From: Marinimicrobium sp. C6131
GTDB taxonomy: Bacteria; Pseudomonadota; Gammaproteobacteria; Pseudomonadales; Cellvibrionaceae
DNA: 64,000 bases
Reading direction: 5' to 3'
Assembly: GCF_026153455.1 (NCBI RefSeq)
Contig: NZ_CP110629.1
Coordinates: 2,914,001 to 2,978,000, forward strand
Shown here: positions 16,843 through 26,175 of the stretch, in pieces
How the letters are laid out: each line of letters opens with the position of its first letter
Position numbering within the stretch: position 1 is the first letter of the stretch
The notes under the pieces: model-generated
Seen by the model: only the letters and a program-made list of their open reading frames with translations
What the model was told of the DNA's origin: nothing
The model's database searches: none
Program-made: the position numbers and the translations under genes

Positions 16843-17859
16843 TCAGTACACATCTGTGCGACGCACCACGGTCAGCTCGTCATTCGAGCGCCGCAGGATA
16901 CTGCGCATCGCCCGGCGCTGCTCCACCAGAGACGCGACCGTATTGACCGCAAAGTGACTGGTGCTCACCGACAGGGTTCCGGTTTCCGGAGTCACCCCGA
17001 GACTGGCCCAGACACTGTCACCCCGGAAGCTGTTGACGTCCGGATAAAAACCTTCCGCCGGCCAGGCCTGACGCAGCAGTTCAACCTGGGACTGACTGAG
17101 TGGCAGCAGGTCCTCGGTACTGTTTATGGTCCGCAATAGCCGGTCGGACATCGTATTGACGTTGGTCGGCAACCCCGCCGGCAACACCGTCAGGTGCGGT
17201 CGTAGCAGCTCCATCAGTTCCGGCGTGATGTGCCGCACCAGACGCAGCTCTTCCACACTGGCAAAAGTCCGGTTGGCCGGCAGATACTCCGGGTCCAGGC
17301 CCAGGTAGTAATCGCCCTCGGCGCCGCCGAACCCGCTGACCTCGTTGTCCGGGTCCATCCAGTCCACCACCGATTCGAGTATGGCGATGGCCTCATCGGG
17401 GTTCAACGGCACCCCTTCTTCATCAAACGTCTGCAGCAGGCGGATGAAGCGCCGCTGCATCTCCGTGTAGCGCTCCGGGTCATTGTGCGCCCGCTGGGAG
17501 TTCAGGTTGCCACCCCCGAGGTCATTCAGGTTGATGCGACTCTGAGCATCGGTGATTGAGACAAACAGCCAGACGCCGCCGAGCTCCACGGGGGTTTCTC
17601 CGCCCCAGCCTTCCTCCGGGTAGTCCACTTCCGGGTCCGGGTCGAGCTCCAGCACAAAGCGGGCCACGGTCTCCGCCGCCAGCAGATAGGAGCGCGCCTG
17701 GGCGCCATGCCAGCGGCTCTCGGCCTTGGCCAACCCCAACTGGTACTCACCGGTAAACTTCACCGCGAGCCCGGCCACCACGCTGACGATCAGCAGGGCC
17801 ATGATCAGCACGGCGCCGCGCTCAGAACTGGGTGATTTCAAACAGGCGTTCACTGACAC
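16843..17859 (-). CDS. gspK: Type II secretion minor pseudopilin K
   Basis: A 338-residue pseudopilin. I take the GTG at 17859, with GGAGG six bases upstream. The prepilin peptidase site is ERG|AVLIMALLIVSVVAGLAV; the usual Glu5 is absent, as is normal for GspK, which caps the pseudopilus tip. The large soluble domain carries the conserved segments SRINLNDL and LPTNVNT. The gene overlaps gspJ by 38 bases. Confidence 0.93.
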   Translation of the reverse strand: MSVNACLKSPSSERGAVLIMALLIVSVVAGLAVKFTGEYQLGLAKAESRWHGAQARSYLLAAETVARFVLELDPDPEVDYPEEGWGGETPVELGGVWLFVSITDAQSRINLNDLGGGNLNSQRAHNDPERYTEMQRRFIRLLQTFDEEGVPLNPDEAIAILESVVDWMDPDNEVSGFGGAEGDYYLGLDPEYLPANRTFASVEELRLVRHITPELMELLRPHLTVLPAGLPTNVNTMSDRLLRTINSTEDLLPLSQSQVELLRQAWPAEGFYPDVNSFRGDSVWASLGVTPETGTLSVSTSHFAVNTVASLVEQRRAMRSILRRSNDELTVVRRTDVY

Positions 17860-18520
17860 CGACGCCCTCCATTTCTATGCGCACCAGAACGGCCAGCGGC
17901 AGTTCCGCCGGGTTGCCCCCGACCTGATTCGGGTCGGGCCAGGCCTCGGCCCAGTCCCGCAGGTAATCGTCACCATCCAGAGCGCTGCGTCCGGAACGGG
18001 CCAGCAGCGCCTGGGACAGAAAGCGGAGCTCCACAGTGGTCACTCCTTCCAACAGCCGCTGTCGAAGCGCCTGTTCCTCAAAATCGTACTCATCGAAGGG
18101 CCGGTTGCGCACCGGCCGGTAGTCCCGCCACAGAACCCCTTCCTCCAGGCGGTAACTGACCTCCTGCAGATCACTGCGCAACCGCTCCATCGGGTTCAAC
18201 CAGGAGTGGCGGGTAAACAGCATCAACCGCTCTTCCTGGCCAATCCCCCCAAAAGGATCCGCGGAAAACGGATTCCGCAATCCCGTCGGCCCCGGTTCCG
18301 GCGGCAGAATGTGGCGCAGGTCCGCGCTGATGATCTGCCAGGCCCGGTCCAATCGGTTAATGCCCTCCATGACTTCCCGACTGCGCTCGGCACCGCGACT
18401 GGCCGAATCCAGGGCCTGGTACGCCATGGTGGCAATGGCCGCCGCAATGGCCAGGGCCACCATCATTTCCAGCAGGGTAAAACCCCGCTGGCGGGCCAGG
18501 TACAATCTAGGGCTCCGCAT
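17822..18520 (-). CDS. gspJ: Type II secretion minor pseudopilin J
   Basis: Starting at the ATG at 18520 (GGAAGGG upstream) gives 232 residues and a short prepilin leader. Cleavage is at QRG|FTLLEMMVALAIAAAI, with Glu5 present. The C-terminal domain contains FLSQALLARSGRSALDGDDYL. GspJ forms the pseudopilus tip with GspI and GspK. It overlaps gspI by 14 bases and gspK by 38. Confidence 0.93.
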   Translation of the reverse strand: MRSPRLYLARQRGFTLLEMMVALAIAAAIATMAYQALDSASRGAERSREVMEGINRLDRAWQIISADLRHILPPEPGPTGLRNPFSADPFGGIGQEERLMLFTRHSWLNPMERLRSDLQEVSYRLEEGVLWRDYRPVRNRPFDEYDFEEQALRQRLLEGVTTVELRFLSQALLARSGRSALDGDDYLRDWAEAWPDPNQVGGNPAELPLAVLVRIEMEGVGVSERLFEITQF

Positions 18521-18926
18521 TGAAAATCCCTTCCAGACGGGCCAAGACATTGTCCTGATCGGTCTGTGGAGACACCGCGATTTCAATCTGCCGAAACGCG
18601 GCCATCTCCCCGTAATCGCCAATCTCCAGGGCGTCATTGCTCAATTCCCAGCGCCATTCCCGGCCCGCCAGCGTCACCTCTCCCTGGTCCTGATCCGGCA
18701 GGGTGAAATCGGTCAGCAGGCGGCTCTGCAGGTGCAACCGGGTCATCTCGTTTTCGGCCACCCAGAACGCCAGGGTTTTGTTCCGGATCGCCGCAGTGCC
18801 ATCCAACTGGGACATCACCAGCATCAGAAAAGCCGGCAGCGCCACCGCAACCACGACCAGCGCCACCATCACCTCGATAAGGGTGAAGCCCTTTGTCCGC
18901 CTGACGCTTCCCGGGGCCCGACGCAT
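18507..18926 (-). CDS. gspI: Type II secretion minor pseudopilin I
   Basis: The ATG at 18926 overlaps the gspH stop as TGATG and has GGAGG seven bases upstream. The 139-residue product has the prepilin site TKG|FTLIEVMVALVVVAVALP with Glu5. The C-terminal domain is of the usual GspI size. It is the core subunit of the pseudopilus tip complex. Confidence 0.93.
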   Translation of the reverse strand: MRRAPGSVRRTKGFTLIEVMVALVVVAVALPAFLMLVMSQLDGTAAIRNKTLAFWVAENEMTRLHLQSRLLTDFTLPDQDQGEVTLAGREWRWELSNDALEIGDYGEMAAFRQIEIAVSPQTDQDNVLARLEGIFNAEP

Positions 18927-19495
18927 CACCGTTCCTCCCACTCGCGCGCTTCCTCGCGATTCAGCCAGGTCAGGTCCCCCATCATGGACACCTCTACCCG
19001 CTGGGTTTCGTTGTCGTCGAACTGCGCCGGCATGATGGCCATTTCATAGGGTGTAGCTTCACCGCTCGGGTAGAACACCAGCACCGGGCGCTGCGGGTCC
19101 TGACGGGGATCGTACTGCCACTGCTCCCCCTCCGAGCGGACTTCCACTTGAAAGTCTTCCGGCAGGCACTCTCCGCTCAGGTTCTCGCCCATGGGGCTCC
19201 AGGCCTGATCCCGAAATCGCTGCCAGTGGTAACACCAGCGTTGGCGAGTCGTTCCGGCGCTGGTTCTCGGCTCCCAGAACAGCCCGATGATTTCCTGGTT
19301 GAGCACGGTCTGCTCGGATACGAAACGTGCCTCCAGCATAAACTGCTCAGTGGTTTCTTCGGCCCGCGAGGCGCTGTCATCACCCCCGATAGAGAGTGAT
19401 GCCATGGCCACGGCGATGCCAATAATCATCACCACCACCATGATTTCCACCAGCGTAAAACCCCGCTGGTGGTTCATCGGGCAAGGGCGATTCAT
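18926..19495 (-). CDS. gspH: Type II secretion minor pseudopilin H
   Basis: The ATG at 19495 overlaps the gspG stop as TGATG, giving 189 residues. An internal ATG at 19477 would give the more usual short leader (MNHQRG) and cannot be excluded. The prepilin site is QRG|FTLVEIMVVVMIIGIAVA. GspH joins the GspG filament to the I-J-K tip. Confidence 0.92.
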   Translation of the reverse strand: MNRPCPMNHQRGFTLVEIMVVVMIIGIAVAMASLSIGGDDSASRAEETTEQFMLEARFVSEQTVLNQEIIGLFWEPRTSAGTTRQRWCYHWQRFRDQAWSPMGENLSGECLPEDFQVEVRSEGEQWQYDPRQDPQRPVLVFYPSGEATPYEMAIMPAQFDDNETQRVEVSMMGDLTWLNREEAREWEER

Positions 19496-19953
19496 CAATC
19501 GTTCTGGACGCTCTCGTCCCAGACACTGATATCCGCATTCTGGTCCTGACCGCCACTGACACCGTCGGCGCCCAGAGTGTAAATATCGTACTCGCGGGTT
19601 TCGCCCGGGCTCAGATATTGATAGGGCGAGCCCCAGGGGTCCTGCGGCAGCTCATCCAGGTAGCCGCCCTGCTTCCAGTTGCGCGGCTCGGGTGCCATGG
19701 TCGGGCGTTGTACCAGCGCTTCGAGCCCCTGCTCGGTGGTGGGGTACACGTAGTTATCGATACGGTACAGCTTCAACGCGGTCTGAATCGCCTTGAAGTC
19801 GGCCTGCACTTTCTGCAGGCGCGCTTCATCAGCGCGGTTCAGCACCGCCGGTGCGACGATGCTGGCCAACAAGCCGATGATGATGACCACCACCATGATT
19901 TCAATCAGGCTGAAGCCGCTCTGACGGCCAAGGCCTTTAGGGTTCCGGTTCAT
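19495..19953 (-). CDS. gspG: Type II secretion major pseudopilin G
   Basis: Starting at the ATG at 19953 (GGGAG eight bases upstream) gives 152 residues. The prepilin site is QSG|FSLIEIMVVVIIIGLLAS. Downstream lie the conserved ALKLYRIDNYVYPTTEQGLEALV and the C-terminal calcium-site loop (WGSPYQYLSPG and a TLGADG...NADI segment). GspG polymerises into the pseudopilus that pushes substrates through the secretin. As the major subunit it should be needed in excess. Confidence 0.96.
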   Translation of the reverse strand: MNRNPKGLGRQSGFSLIEIMVVVIIIGLLASIVAPAVLNRADEARLQKVQADFKAIQTALKLYRIDNYVYPTTEQGLEALVQRPTMAPEPRNWKQGGYLDELPQDPWGSPYQYLSPGETREYDIYTLGADGVSGGQDQNADISVWDESVQND

Positions 19954-19989
19954 AGATGTAACTCCCACTGTGTTATTGAAGATCTCAGG

Positions 19990-21222
19990 TCAGATGAGAC
20001 TGTTCATTTCGAAAATCGGCTGCAGAATTGCCATCACGATCAGGCAGACGGCGCCACCCATAAACACCACCGTCGCCGGTTCCAGCAGCCCCATGGCCAC
20101 CCCGAGCATCATCTCCAGTTCCCGCTCCTGGTCCTGGGCGGCGTTCTCAAGCTGTTCGGGCAGGGTACCGTTGGCCTCACCGCTGGCCACCAACTGAACC
20201 AGCAGCGGCGGAAAGAACCCGGAATTTTCCATCGCCCGGTGCAGACTGGTCCCTTCCTGAACATCTTCGGCGACCGCTTCACAGGCTTCCTGCATGATCT
20301 TGTTGGTCATCACCTGGCCGGCAATCCGCAGCGCCTGCAACAGCGGTACGCCACTGGAGGACAACAGGGCCAGGGTCGCCGCAAAGCGCGCCGAATTGAT
20401 CTGCCGGATCAGGTTGCCCATGACCGGCAGCTTCAATTTGATTTCATGCCAGCGTCGCAGCCGCGCCTCATTGCGCAGCAGGCGCCGGAAGCCGACCACC
20501 AGTCCGATCAACACCAACAGGGTGTAGTGCCCATAGTTGAGGATGAAATCGCTACTGGCAATCAGAAACTGGGTCAATGCCGGCAGTTCCCGTTCCCCCT
20601 GCTGGAACACGCTGACCAGCTTGGGCACCACAAACGCCATCAGGGCCACAATGACCGTGATACTGATAAACAGCAGCACCAGCGGATAGATCATGGCCAT
20701 TTTCAGCCGCTGCTGAATCTGCTGGTTGCTCTGGGTGTACTCCGCCAGACGCTCCAGCACCGGTGCCAGATAACCGGAGCTCTCCCCGGCTTTGACCAGC
20801 GCGCAGTACATGGTATCGAAGGCGCCGGGCACTTCCCCCAGAGCCTTGGCCAGGCTGAACCCCTCGAGCACTTTGGTGCGCACCTGGAGGATGATCTGTT
20901 TGTTATTCGGTTTCTGCTGTTGCTTGGCGGTGGCCTGCAAGGCTTCATCCAGGGGCAATCCGGACTTGACCAAAGACGCCAGTTGCCGGGTGATCAGGCT
21001 CAGATCCCGGGCGTTCATCTTGCTGCGCCAGCGCTGGCGCAGCCCCGCCAGGCCCGGCTCGCCTTTGGTGGCCCGACGCCCGCCGGTGACGCTACTGACG
21101 TCCAGGGGCTTGAGTCGTTTGGCGCGCAACTGGCTGCGTACCTGGCGCTCGGAGTCACCCTCCAGAATGCCCTTGACCGTTTTACCGGCCTCATTCAATG
21201 CTTGATAACTGTAGGCACCCAT
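19990..21222 (-). CDS. gspF: Type II secretion inner-membrane protein F
   Basis: Starting at MGAYSYQALNEAG (ATG at 21222) gives 410 residues. Two GspF repeats with three membrane helices are visible: about residues 175-195, 225-245 and 380-400. The conserved motifs include FSLAKALGEVPGAFDTMYCALV and SGVPLLQALRIAG. GspF is the polytopic platform protein that contacts GspE and GspL. It lies 26 bases after gspE. Confidence 0.95.
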   Translation of the reverse strand: MGAYSYQALNEAGKTVKGILEGDSERQVRSQLRAKRLKPLDVSSVTGGRRATKGEPGLAGLRQRWRSKMNARDLSLITRQLASLVKSGLPLDEALQATAKQQQKPNNKQIILQVRTKVLEGFSLAKALGEVPGAFDTMYCALVKAGESSGYLAPVLERLAEYTQSNQQIQQRLKMAMIYPLVLLFISITVIVALMAFVVPKLVSVFQQGERELPALTQFLIASSDFILNYGHYTLLVLIGLVVGFRRLLRNEARLRRWHEIKLKLPVMGNLIRQINSARFAATLALLSSSGVPLLQALRIAGQVMTNKIMQEACEAVAEDVQEGTSLHRAMENSGFFPPLLVQLVASGEANGTLPEQLENAAQDQERELEMMLGVAMGLLEPATVVFMGGAVCLIVMAILQPIFEMNSLI

Positions 21223-21248
21223 GGCGTATCGTCTCGCGGTTACGTCGG

Positions 21249-22811
21249 CTAGCTGGCGGTGGTGACCCGGAGCACTTCCTCCAGGCTGGTCACCCCGTCG
21301 AGCACGCACTGGCGACCATCATCACTGATGGACGGACTGTTTTTGCGCGCCTCGGCGATCAGTTCGTGTTCACCGGCCTGCTCGTGGATCAAGTGACGCA
21401 TCCGCTCATTGATTTCAATCAGCTCGTAGATCCCTTTACGGCCCCGATAACCCATGTTGTTGCACTGCTTGCAGCCCACCGGTTTGTAGAGGGTGGCCCC
21501 CTCCGGCAGATTCATCAGTTCCCGCTCGGCCTGATCGGCCTGATGGGGCTCCCGGCAGGCCTGGCAGAGCTTGCGCACCAGACGTTGGGCCATGACCACT
21601 TCGAGGCTGGAGGCCAGCAGGAAGGGCTCAACCCCCATGTCTTTCAGGCGCATGACCGCGCCGATGGCGGTGTTGGTGTGCAGGGTGGAGAGCACCAGGT
21701 GACCGGTCAGACTGGCCTGAATGGCGATTTCGGCGGTCTCGCCATCGCGGATTTCACCCACCATTACCACGTCCGGGTCCTGGCGCAGAATCGCGCGCAG
21801 CCCGCGGGCAAAGGTCATGTCGACCTTGGAATTGACCTGGGTCTGGCCGATTCCCGGCAAGAGGTATTCCACCGGGTCCTCAATGGTCAGGATATTACGG
21901 CTGCGGGTGTTGATGTGGCTCAGGCCCGCATACAGGGTGGTGGTTTTACCCGAACCGGTCGGGCCGGTCACCAGAATGATGCCGTGGGGCTTGAGCAGGG
22001 CCTTGGCCAGCCGGTCGCGCACAAAGGGCGGCATGGCCAGCTGGTCCAGGGTCAGTTGCCCCGCCGCCTGATCGAGCAGACGCAATACAATACGCTCACC
22101 GTGGGCCGAGGGAATGGTGGACACGCGGATGTCCACGGCGTGACCCGCCAGGCGCACGGTGATCCGGCCGTCCTGAGGCAGTCGCTTTTCGGCAATATCC
22201 AGGCGCGCCATCACTTTCAGGCGCGATACCAGCACCGGTGCCAGCTCGGCTTTGGGCGACAGGATCTCGCTCAGCACCCCATCGATGCGGAAGCGCACCG
22301 ACACCCGATCTTCAAAAGGCTCCAGGTGAATATCCGAAGCGCCCTCGCGCACCGCCTGGGACAGAATGGCGTTGATCAGGCGGATAATCGGAGCGTCATC
22401 ATTGCCCGCCAGCAGGTCCGTCCGGTCCGCGAGATCCTCGGCCATGGAGGACAGGTCGTACTCGGCCCCCAGATCTTCGGCCGCCTGCTGGGCGGCGCCA
22501 TCGCCACTCTGATAGACCTGGGTCAGGCGCCGTTGAAAATCTTCGGTCGGAATTTCTTTCAGGCGAAACTCGGTCCCGAGGTAACGCTGTAACTCCAGCA
22601 ATACGTTGAGATTGAGTCCGGGGCGATAGAGCAGGGTAGCGTCGCTTTCCTCTTCGTCCAACATCACCCCGTGATTGGACGCAAAGGAGAACGGCAGACG
22701 GGCATGGGCCGCGTCGTCGCCAGCGCTGGCAGCCTGAACTTCCTCTTCCTCCGGTAACCCCGGGGGAGCGTTGTTCTCCTCATACTCTTCCAGCATCGAC
22801 TCTACCGCCAC
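21249..22811 (-). CDS. gspE: Type II secretion ATPase E
   Basis: A 520-residue hexameric ATPase. The GTG at 22811 has GAGGAG six bases upstream, formed by the end of gspD. The N-terminal GspL-binding region carries the acidic run PEEEEVQAAS. The Walker A motif GPTGSGKT is at 283-290, the Asp box near 310-330, and Walker B / His box regions at VGEIRDGETAEIA (351-363). The zinc tetracysteine has Cys416, 419, 447 and 450. It powers pseudopilus assembly from the cytoplasm. Confidence 0.97.
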   Translation of the reverse strand: MAVESMLEEYEENNAPPGLPEEEEVQAASAGDDAAHARLPFSFASNHGVMLDEEESDATLLYRPGLNLNVLLELQRYLGTEFRLKEIPTEDFQRRLTQVYQSGDGAAQQAAEDLGAEYDLSSMAEDLADRTDLLAGNDDAPIIRLINAILSQAVREGASDIHLEPFEDRVSVRFRIDGVLSEILSPKAELAPVLVSRLKVMARLDIAEKRLPQDGRITVRLAGHAVDIRVSTIPSAHGERIVLRLLDQAAGQLTLDQLAMPPFVRDRLAKALLKPHGIILVTGPTGSGKTTTLYAGLSHINTRSRNILTIEDPVEYLLPGIGQTQVNSKVDMTFARGLRAILRQDPDVVMVGEIRDGETAEIAIQASLTGHLVLSTLHTNTAIGAVMRLKDMGVEPFLLASSLEVVMAQRLVRKLCQACREPHQADQAERELMNLPEGATLYKPVGCKQCNNMGYRGRKGIYELIEINERMRHLIHEQAGEHELIAEARKNSPSISDDGRQCVLDGVTSLEEVLRVTTAS

Positions 22812-22814
22812 AGG

Positions 22815-24803
22815 TTACTCCTCGGCCCCGTCGGCCTGGTCTTCCTCACGCTCCTCACTCATCATGCGAATGCGTTCGGCATCTTCGACTTTTTCCTGCC
22901 ACTCCGGAAGCATGGGGATTTCATCGCTACTGAACAGCATGCCACCCGCGCGGCGGCGGTTCTCTTGCTGCTTACGTAGCGTTTCGTACTTTTCCGCAGT
23001 CGCCCCTTTAAGCAACTGGTCGTCCTCAATCACGGTGGCCCGGATAAAGACCAGCAGATTGGTCTTCGACAGCGAGTCCACCTGGTTACGGAACAGGCGT
23101 CCCATGATCGGCACATCGCCCAGGAAGGGGACTTTCTGCACCGAGGTCTGAATTTCCTCCTCAATCAACCCGCCCAGGACCACGGTTTCGCCGTTGGCGG
23201 CCAGCACCTGGGTTTCCAGCTTGCGCTGGTTGGTGATCGGACCGTCGGCGTTATTCAGGTTGGACAGACTGGAGACCTCCTGAGAGATATCCAGCACCAC
23301 ACTGTCGCCGGCGTTCACGTGGGGCGTGACCTCAAGCAGAATACCCACGTCGCGACGCTCAATGGTCCGGAAGGGGTTTCCGGGATTGCTGTTACCGCCC
23401 GTGGAGGCATAGGAGCCGGTGGCGAAAGGCACGTTCTGGCCCACGGAAATCGACGCCGTATGGTTATCGGTGGTCAACAGGTTGGGCGTGGACAGAATGT
23501 TGGTTGAACTGTTTTCCTGCAGCATGTTGAGAATGCCCAGGAAGTCGGTGCGCTCACCCAGCCGACCAATACCAAATACCTGACCTTGAGTCTGCGAAAG
23601 GCTACCGGCAAGGCTGACCAGTCCGTCGTCGCTATCGTCCAGCGCACCCTGACCGATGGCGCCCAACTGACCGCTACCAGTAGTGGAACTGCCGAAGCCG
23701 CGCTTGTCGTCACGGTACATCCACTGAATGCCCAGCTCGCGACCGTCACTGTCTTCAACTTCCACAATGATCGCTTCGACCAGCACCTGGGCGCGACGAA
23801 TATCGAGGCTGTCGATGACCGCCAGCAGTGACTCCATGGTATCGCTGTTGGCGGTGATCAGCAGGGAGTTGGTGTCTTCATCGGCCTGGACATTGGTCTC
23901 CTGACGACGGGCGTTGTTGTTCCCCCCCTCTTCGGAGCGGGCGATGTTCTGCATCACGCCGTTCAATACTTGGGCAACATTCTCGGCTTTGGCGTACTTG
24001 AGATACACCACGCGCACATTGCTGTCTTTGGTGCGCGGACGGTCCAGACGCTCAACCAGCATGCGGATGCGTTGACGCTGCAGATCATCCCCGTGCACCA
24101 GCACCGCATTGATCCGGTTGTCCGGCACCACGGTGAGCTCGGATTGACCACCTTCTCCGGCGCCGGGCTTCTCAATCTGGGTCACGGCGCGGGCCACATC
24201 TTCGGCCAGCGCAAACTCCAGCTCGATCAGTTCGGTTTCCACCACCGAGGACTGATCAATCTGGGCAATGATTTCTTTCAGACGCAGAATATTGGAGCGG
24301 GTGTCCGTGACAATGATGGCATTGCTGGGGTCATAGGCGGACAGGTGGCCGTGCTGGGGAACCAGCGGACGCAGGGTGGGCAGTACTTTGGAGGCACTGA
24401 TATTTTCCAGCTTCAGCACCTGGGTCACGTAGGTGTCATCCCCAAGTGGATTGGAGCCCAGGTCAGTAGGTACCGGCAGCGACCGGGCATCCCGGTTGGG
24501 CACGATGCGCACCACATTGCCATTTTCAACGGCGGTGAACCCCTGCACATCCATCATGGACAGGAACAGCTCGTACAGCTCTTCTTTATTGACCGCGTCC
24601 TGGGAAATGACCCGCACCTGGCCCCGCACTTTGGGGTCCACCAGGATGGTCTTGCCGGTGGCATCCGCAACGAATTTGATCACTTCCTGGATGTCGGTGT
24701 CCTTGAAGTTCACCGTCCAGGTCTGCTGCGCCCAGGCATTGAGGCTGACGCAGAACAGAGCCGCTGCTAGAGTTCCTGCCAGACGTTGCACACACACTTT
24801 CAC
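22815..24803 (-). CDS. gspD: Type II secretion outer-membrane secretin D
   Basis: A 662-residue secretin starting at GTG 24803 with GAGGAA upstream. A signal peptide (to LNAWA) is followed by N0 (WTVNFKDTDIQEVIKFVADATGKTILVD), N1-N3 modules and the secretin domain with VPFLGDVPIMGRLFR. The C-terminal tail is highly charged and acidic. Fifteen monomers form the outer-membrane gate. No pilotin gene is seen nearby. Confidence 0.97.
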   Translation of the reverse strand: MKVCVQRLAGTLAAALFCVSLNAWAQQTWTVNFKDTDIQEVIKFVADATGKTILVDPKVRGQVRVISQDAVNKEELYELFLSMMDVQGFTAVENGNVVRIVPNRDARSLPVPTDLGSNPLGDDTYVTQVLKLENISASKVLPTLRPLVPQHGHLSAYDPSNAIIVTDTRSNILRLKEIIAQIDQSSVVETELIELEFALAEDVARAVTQIEKPGAGEGGQSELTVVPDNRINAVLVHGDDLQRQRIRMLVERLDRPRTKDSNVRVVYLKYAKAENVAQVLNGVMQNIARSEEGGNNNARRQETNVQADEDTNSLLITANSDTMESLLAVIDSLDIRRAQVLVEAIIVEVEDSDGRELGIQWMYRDDKRGFGSSTTGSGQLGAIGQGALDDSDDGLVSLAGSLSQTQGQVFGIGRLGERTDFLGILNMLQENSSTNILSTPNLLTTDNHTASISVGQNVPFATGSYASTGGNSNPGNPFRTIERRDVGILLEVTPHVNAGDSVVLDISQEVSSLSNLNNADGPITNQRKLETQVLAANGETVVLGGLIEEEIQTSVQKVPFLGDVPIMGRLFRNQVDSLSKTNLLVFIRATVIEDDQLLKGATAEKYETLRKQQENRRRAGGMLFSSDEIPMLPEWQEKVEDAERIRMMSEEREEDQADGAEE

Positions 24804-24818
24804 TGGTCTTCCTCGCTG

Positions 24819-25874
24819 TTATTCGAGCTCGATGTCGATTGAGACTTCCTGGCCATTCCGGTCAATCAGAAGGCTGGCGGAACGGGCATCGCCCATTTCG
24901 CGATAAATTTCCATGACGCGCTGCGGACTGGTGAGTTCAACTCCGTTGACCGCCTTGACCACGTCGTCGGCCTGCAGGCCAAGTGAATCAAACAGTTGTC
25001 GATCCCGGCCGGGACGGATCTTGTACCCGACAATCTGACCGTTTTCCCGGTGAATGCTCATGGAGACCACATCGGACAAGGACTGGCTGCCCACCCGCTC
25101 GGCAACTTCATCCGCAGCCTGCTCCAGCGCTTCCTCCGGCGCAGTGTCGGTATCGTCGGGCGTTTCTGCCGGTGTGTCGTAAACCGGCTCATCATCGCCC
25201 TCCCAACTGCGCCCGGGGGTATCGGGAACCGGCTGGCTGGCGGCAAGGTTGCTGCTCCAGTCGTCGTCGGTATAAAGCCACAGCGATTCGTACCGCCCGG
25301 CGTTGTTCAGAATGACCCGCAAGGGCAACACTTTTTCCAGAGTGACATTACCCCGAACCGGCAACTCATCGCCGGGGGCGTAGAGTGCCTGATTCTTGCC
25401 ATCGGCAATAATGGCTCGCGCGGCCTTTTCGTCATTACTCCCCATCACACCGCGCAGCACCAGCTTCAGATCGGTATCCACCGCCTGATCTTCAATACTG
25501 GGGCCGCTCGCGGGACCCGCAGCTTCAAGCGCACCGGGCTCTTCCTCGGCCGTGGCCTCACCAAAAATATTGAGTGACGCCAGCGCCGCGATATCCACGG
25601 CTCTGGCCGATCCACCACTGCGCTCGGAGGACACCGCATTCGGTGCCACTTGCGCCTTTGGGATATCCGGTGCTGGCACCAGCGCCCACAGAAGTTGGGC
25701 CAGGGTGTGGCCAAGCCACAGGACAATGAGAAATTTGGCACAAAAACGCCAGACACCGGAGGGCACCCGCCCCAGCCATACGCCACCCTGACGCAGCCAC
25801 TCGGCCAGTCGTTCACTGCGCCAGTCGGTCACTGAGGGTGCCGACGGATTGTGTTGCCTTTCTGTGTTCGACAA
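24819..25874 (-). CDS. gspC: Type II secretion protein C
   Basis: A 351-residue bitopic protein. The start is TTG at 25874 with GGAG seven bases upstream. One membrane helix (about 44-65) is followed by the HR domain (DTDLKLVLRGVMGSNDEKAARAIIADG), which binds the secretin N0 domain. A C-terminal PDZ domain ends the protein (LFDSLGLQADDVVKAVNGVEL). The linker between them is Pro/Glu/Asp-rich. It is the first gene of the gspC-N operon. Confidence 0.95.
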   Translation of the reverse strand: MSNTERQHNPSAPSVTDWRSERLAEWLRQGGVWLGRVPSGVWRFCAKFLIVLWLGHTLAQLLWALVPAPDIPKAQVAPNAVSSERSGGSARAVDIAALASLNIFGEATAEEEPGALEAAGPASGPSIEDQAVDTDLKLVLRGVMGSNDEKAARAIIADGKNQALYAPGDELPVRGNVTLEKVLPLRVILNNAGRYESLWLYTDDDWSSNLAASQPVPDTPGRSWEGDDEPVYDTPAETPDDTDTAPEEALEQAADEVAERVGSQSLSDVVSMSIHRENGQIVGYKIRPGRDRQLFDSLGLQADDVVKAVNGVELTSPQRVMEIYREMGDARSASLLIDRNGQEVSIDIELE

Positions 25875-26175
25875 TTGACTACTCCACGCACGCTCGAACG
25901 CGCTACCACTGGCGATCTGCCTGCGCCACGATGGTTTTATTCTTATCCGGCCATTACCACGGATTGTACCCCAGATCGGTCAGGCCAAGAAAAGGACGCC
26001 AAAGCGCAAGAGGCCTTGTAACCGATGGTTATGACACTATTATGCCAATGTAAATTCCACTCGCTGTGAAAACGCTCGGCGAGCATACCGTCTCTGCCCC
26101 GGAATTGAAACCGGAACCCCTCGGGAATCGCGACCAAAGTCACGTTTGGCGGGGCCTGTCGCCCGGCTTTTGTCG
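25875..26175. other. Intergenic region upstream of the T2SS operon
   Basis: About 300 bases without a gene between gspC and the 3' end of trmB. On the minus strand TACAAT (25963-25968) is a good -10 hexamer about 80 bases before gspC, but the matching -35 (TTCTTG, 17 bases upstream) is weak. This suggests an activator-dependent or weak promoter. I see no clear terminator for trmB and no RNA gene. Confidence 0.4.

Noticed and set aside
19618..22592. Plus-strand frames of 544 and 464 codons opposite gspG, gspF and gspE
   Set aside because: The minus strand encodes clear T2SS proteins, and the plus frames show only His/Gln/Gly-rich shadow sequence.
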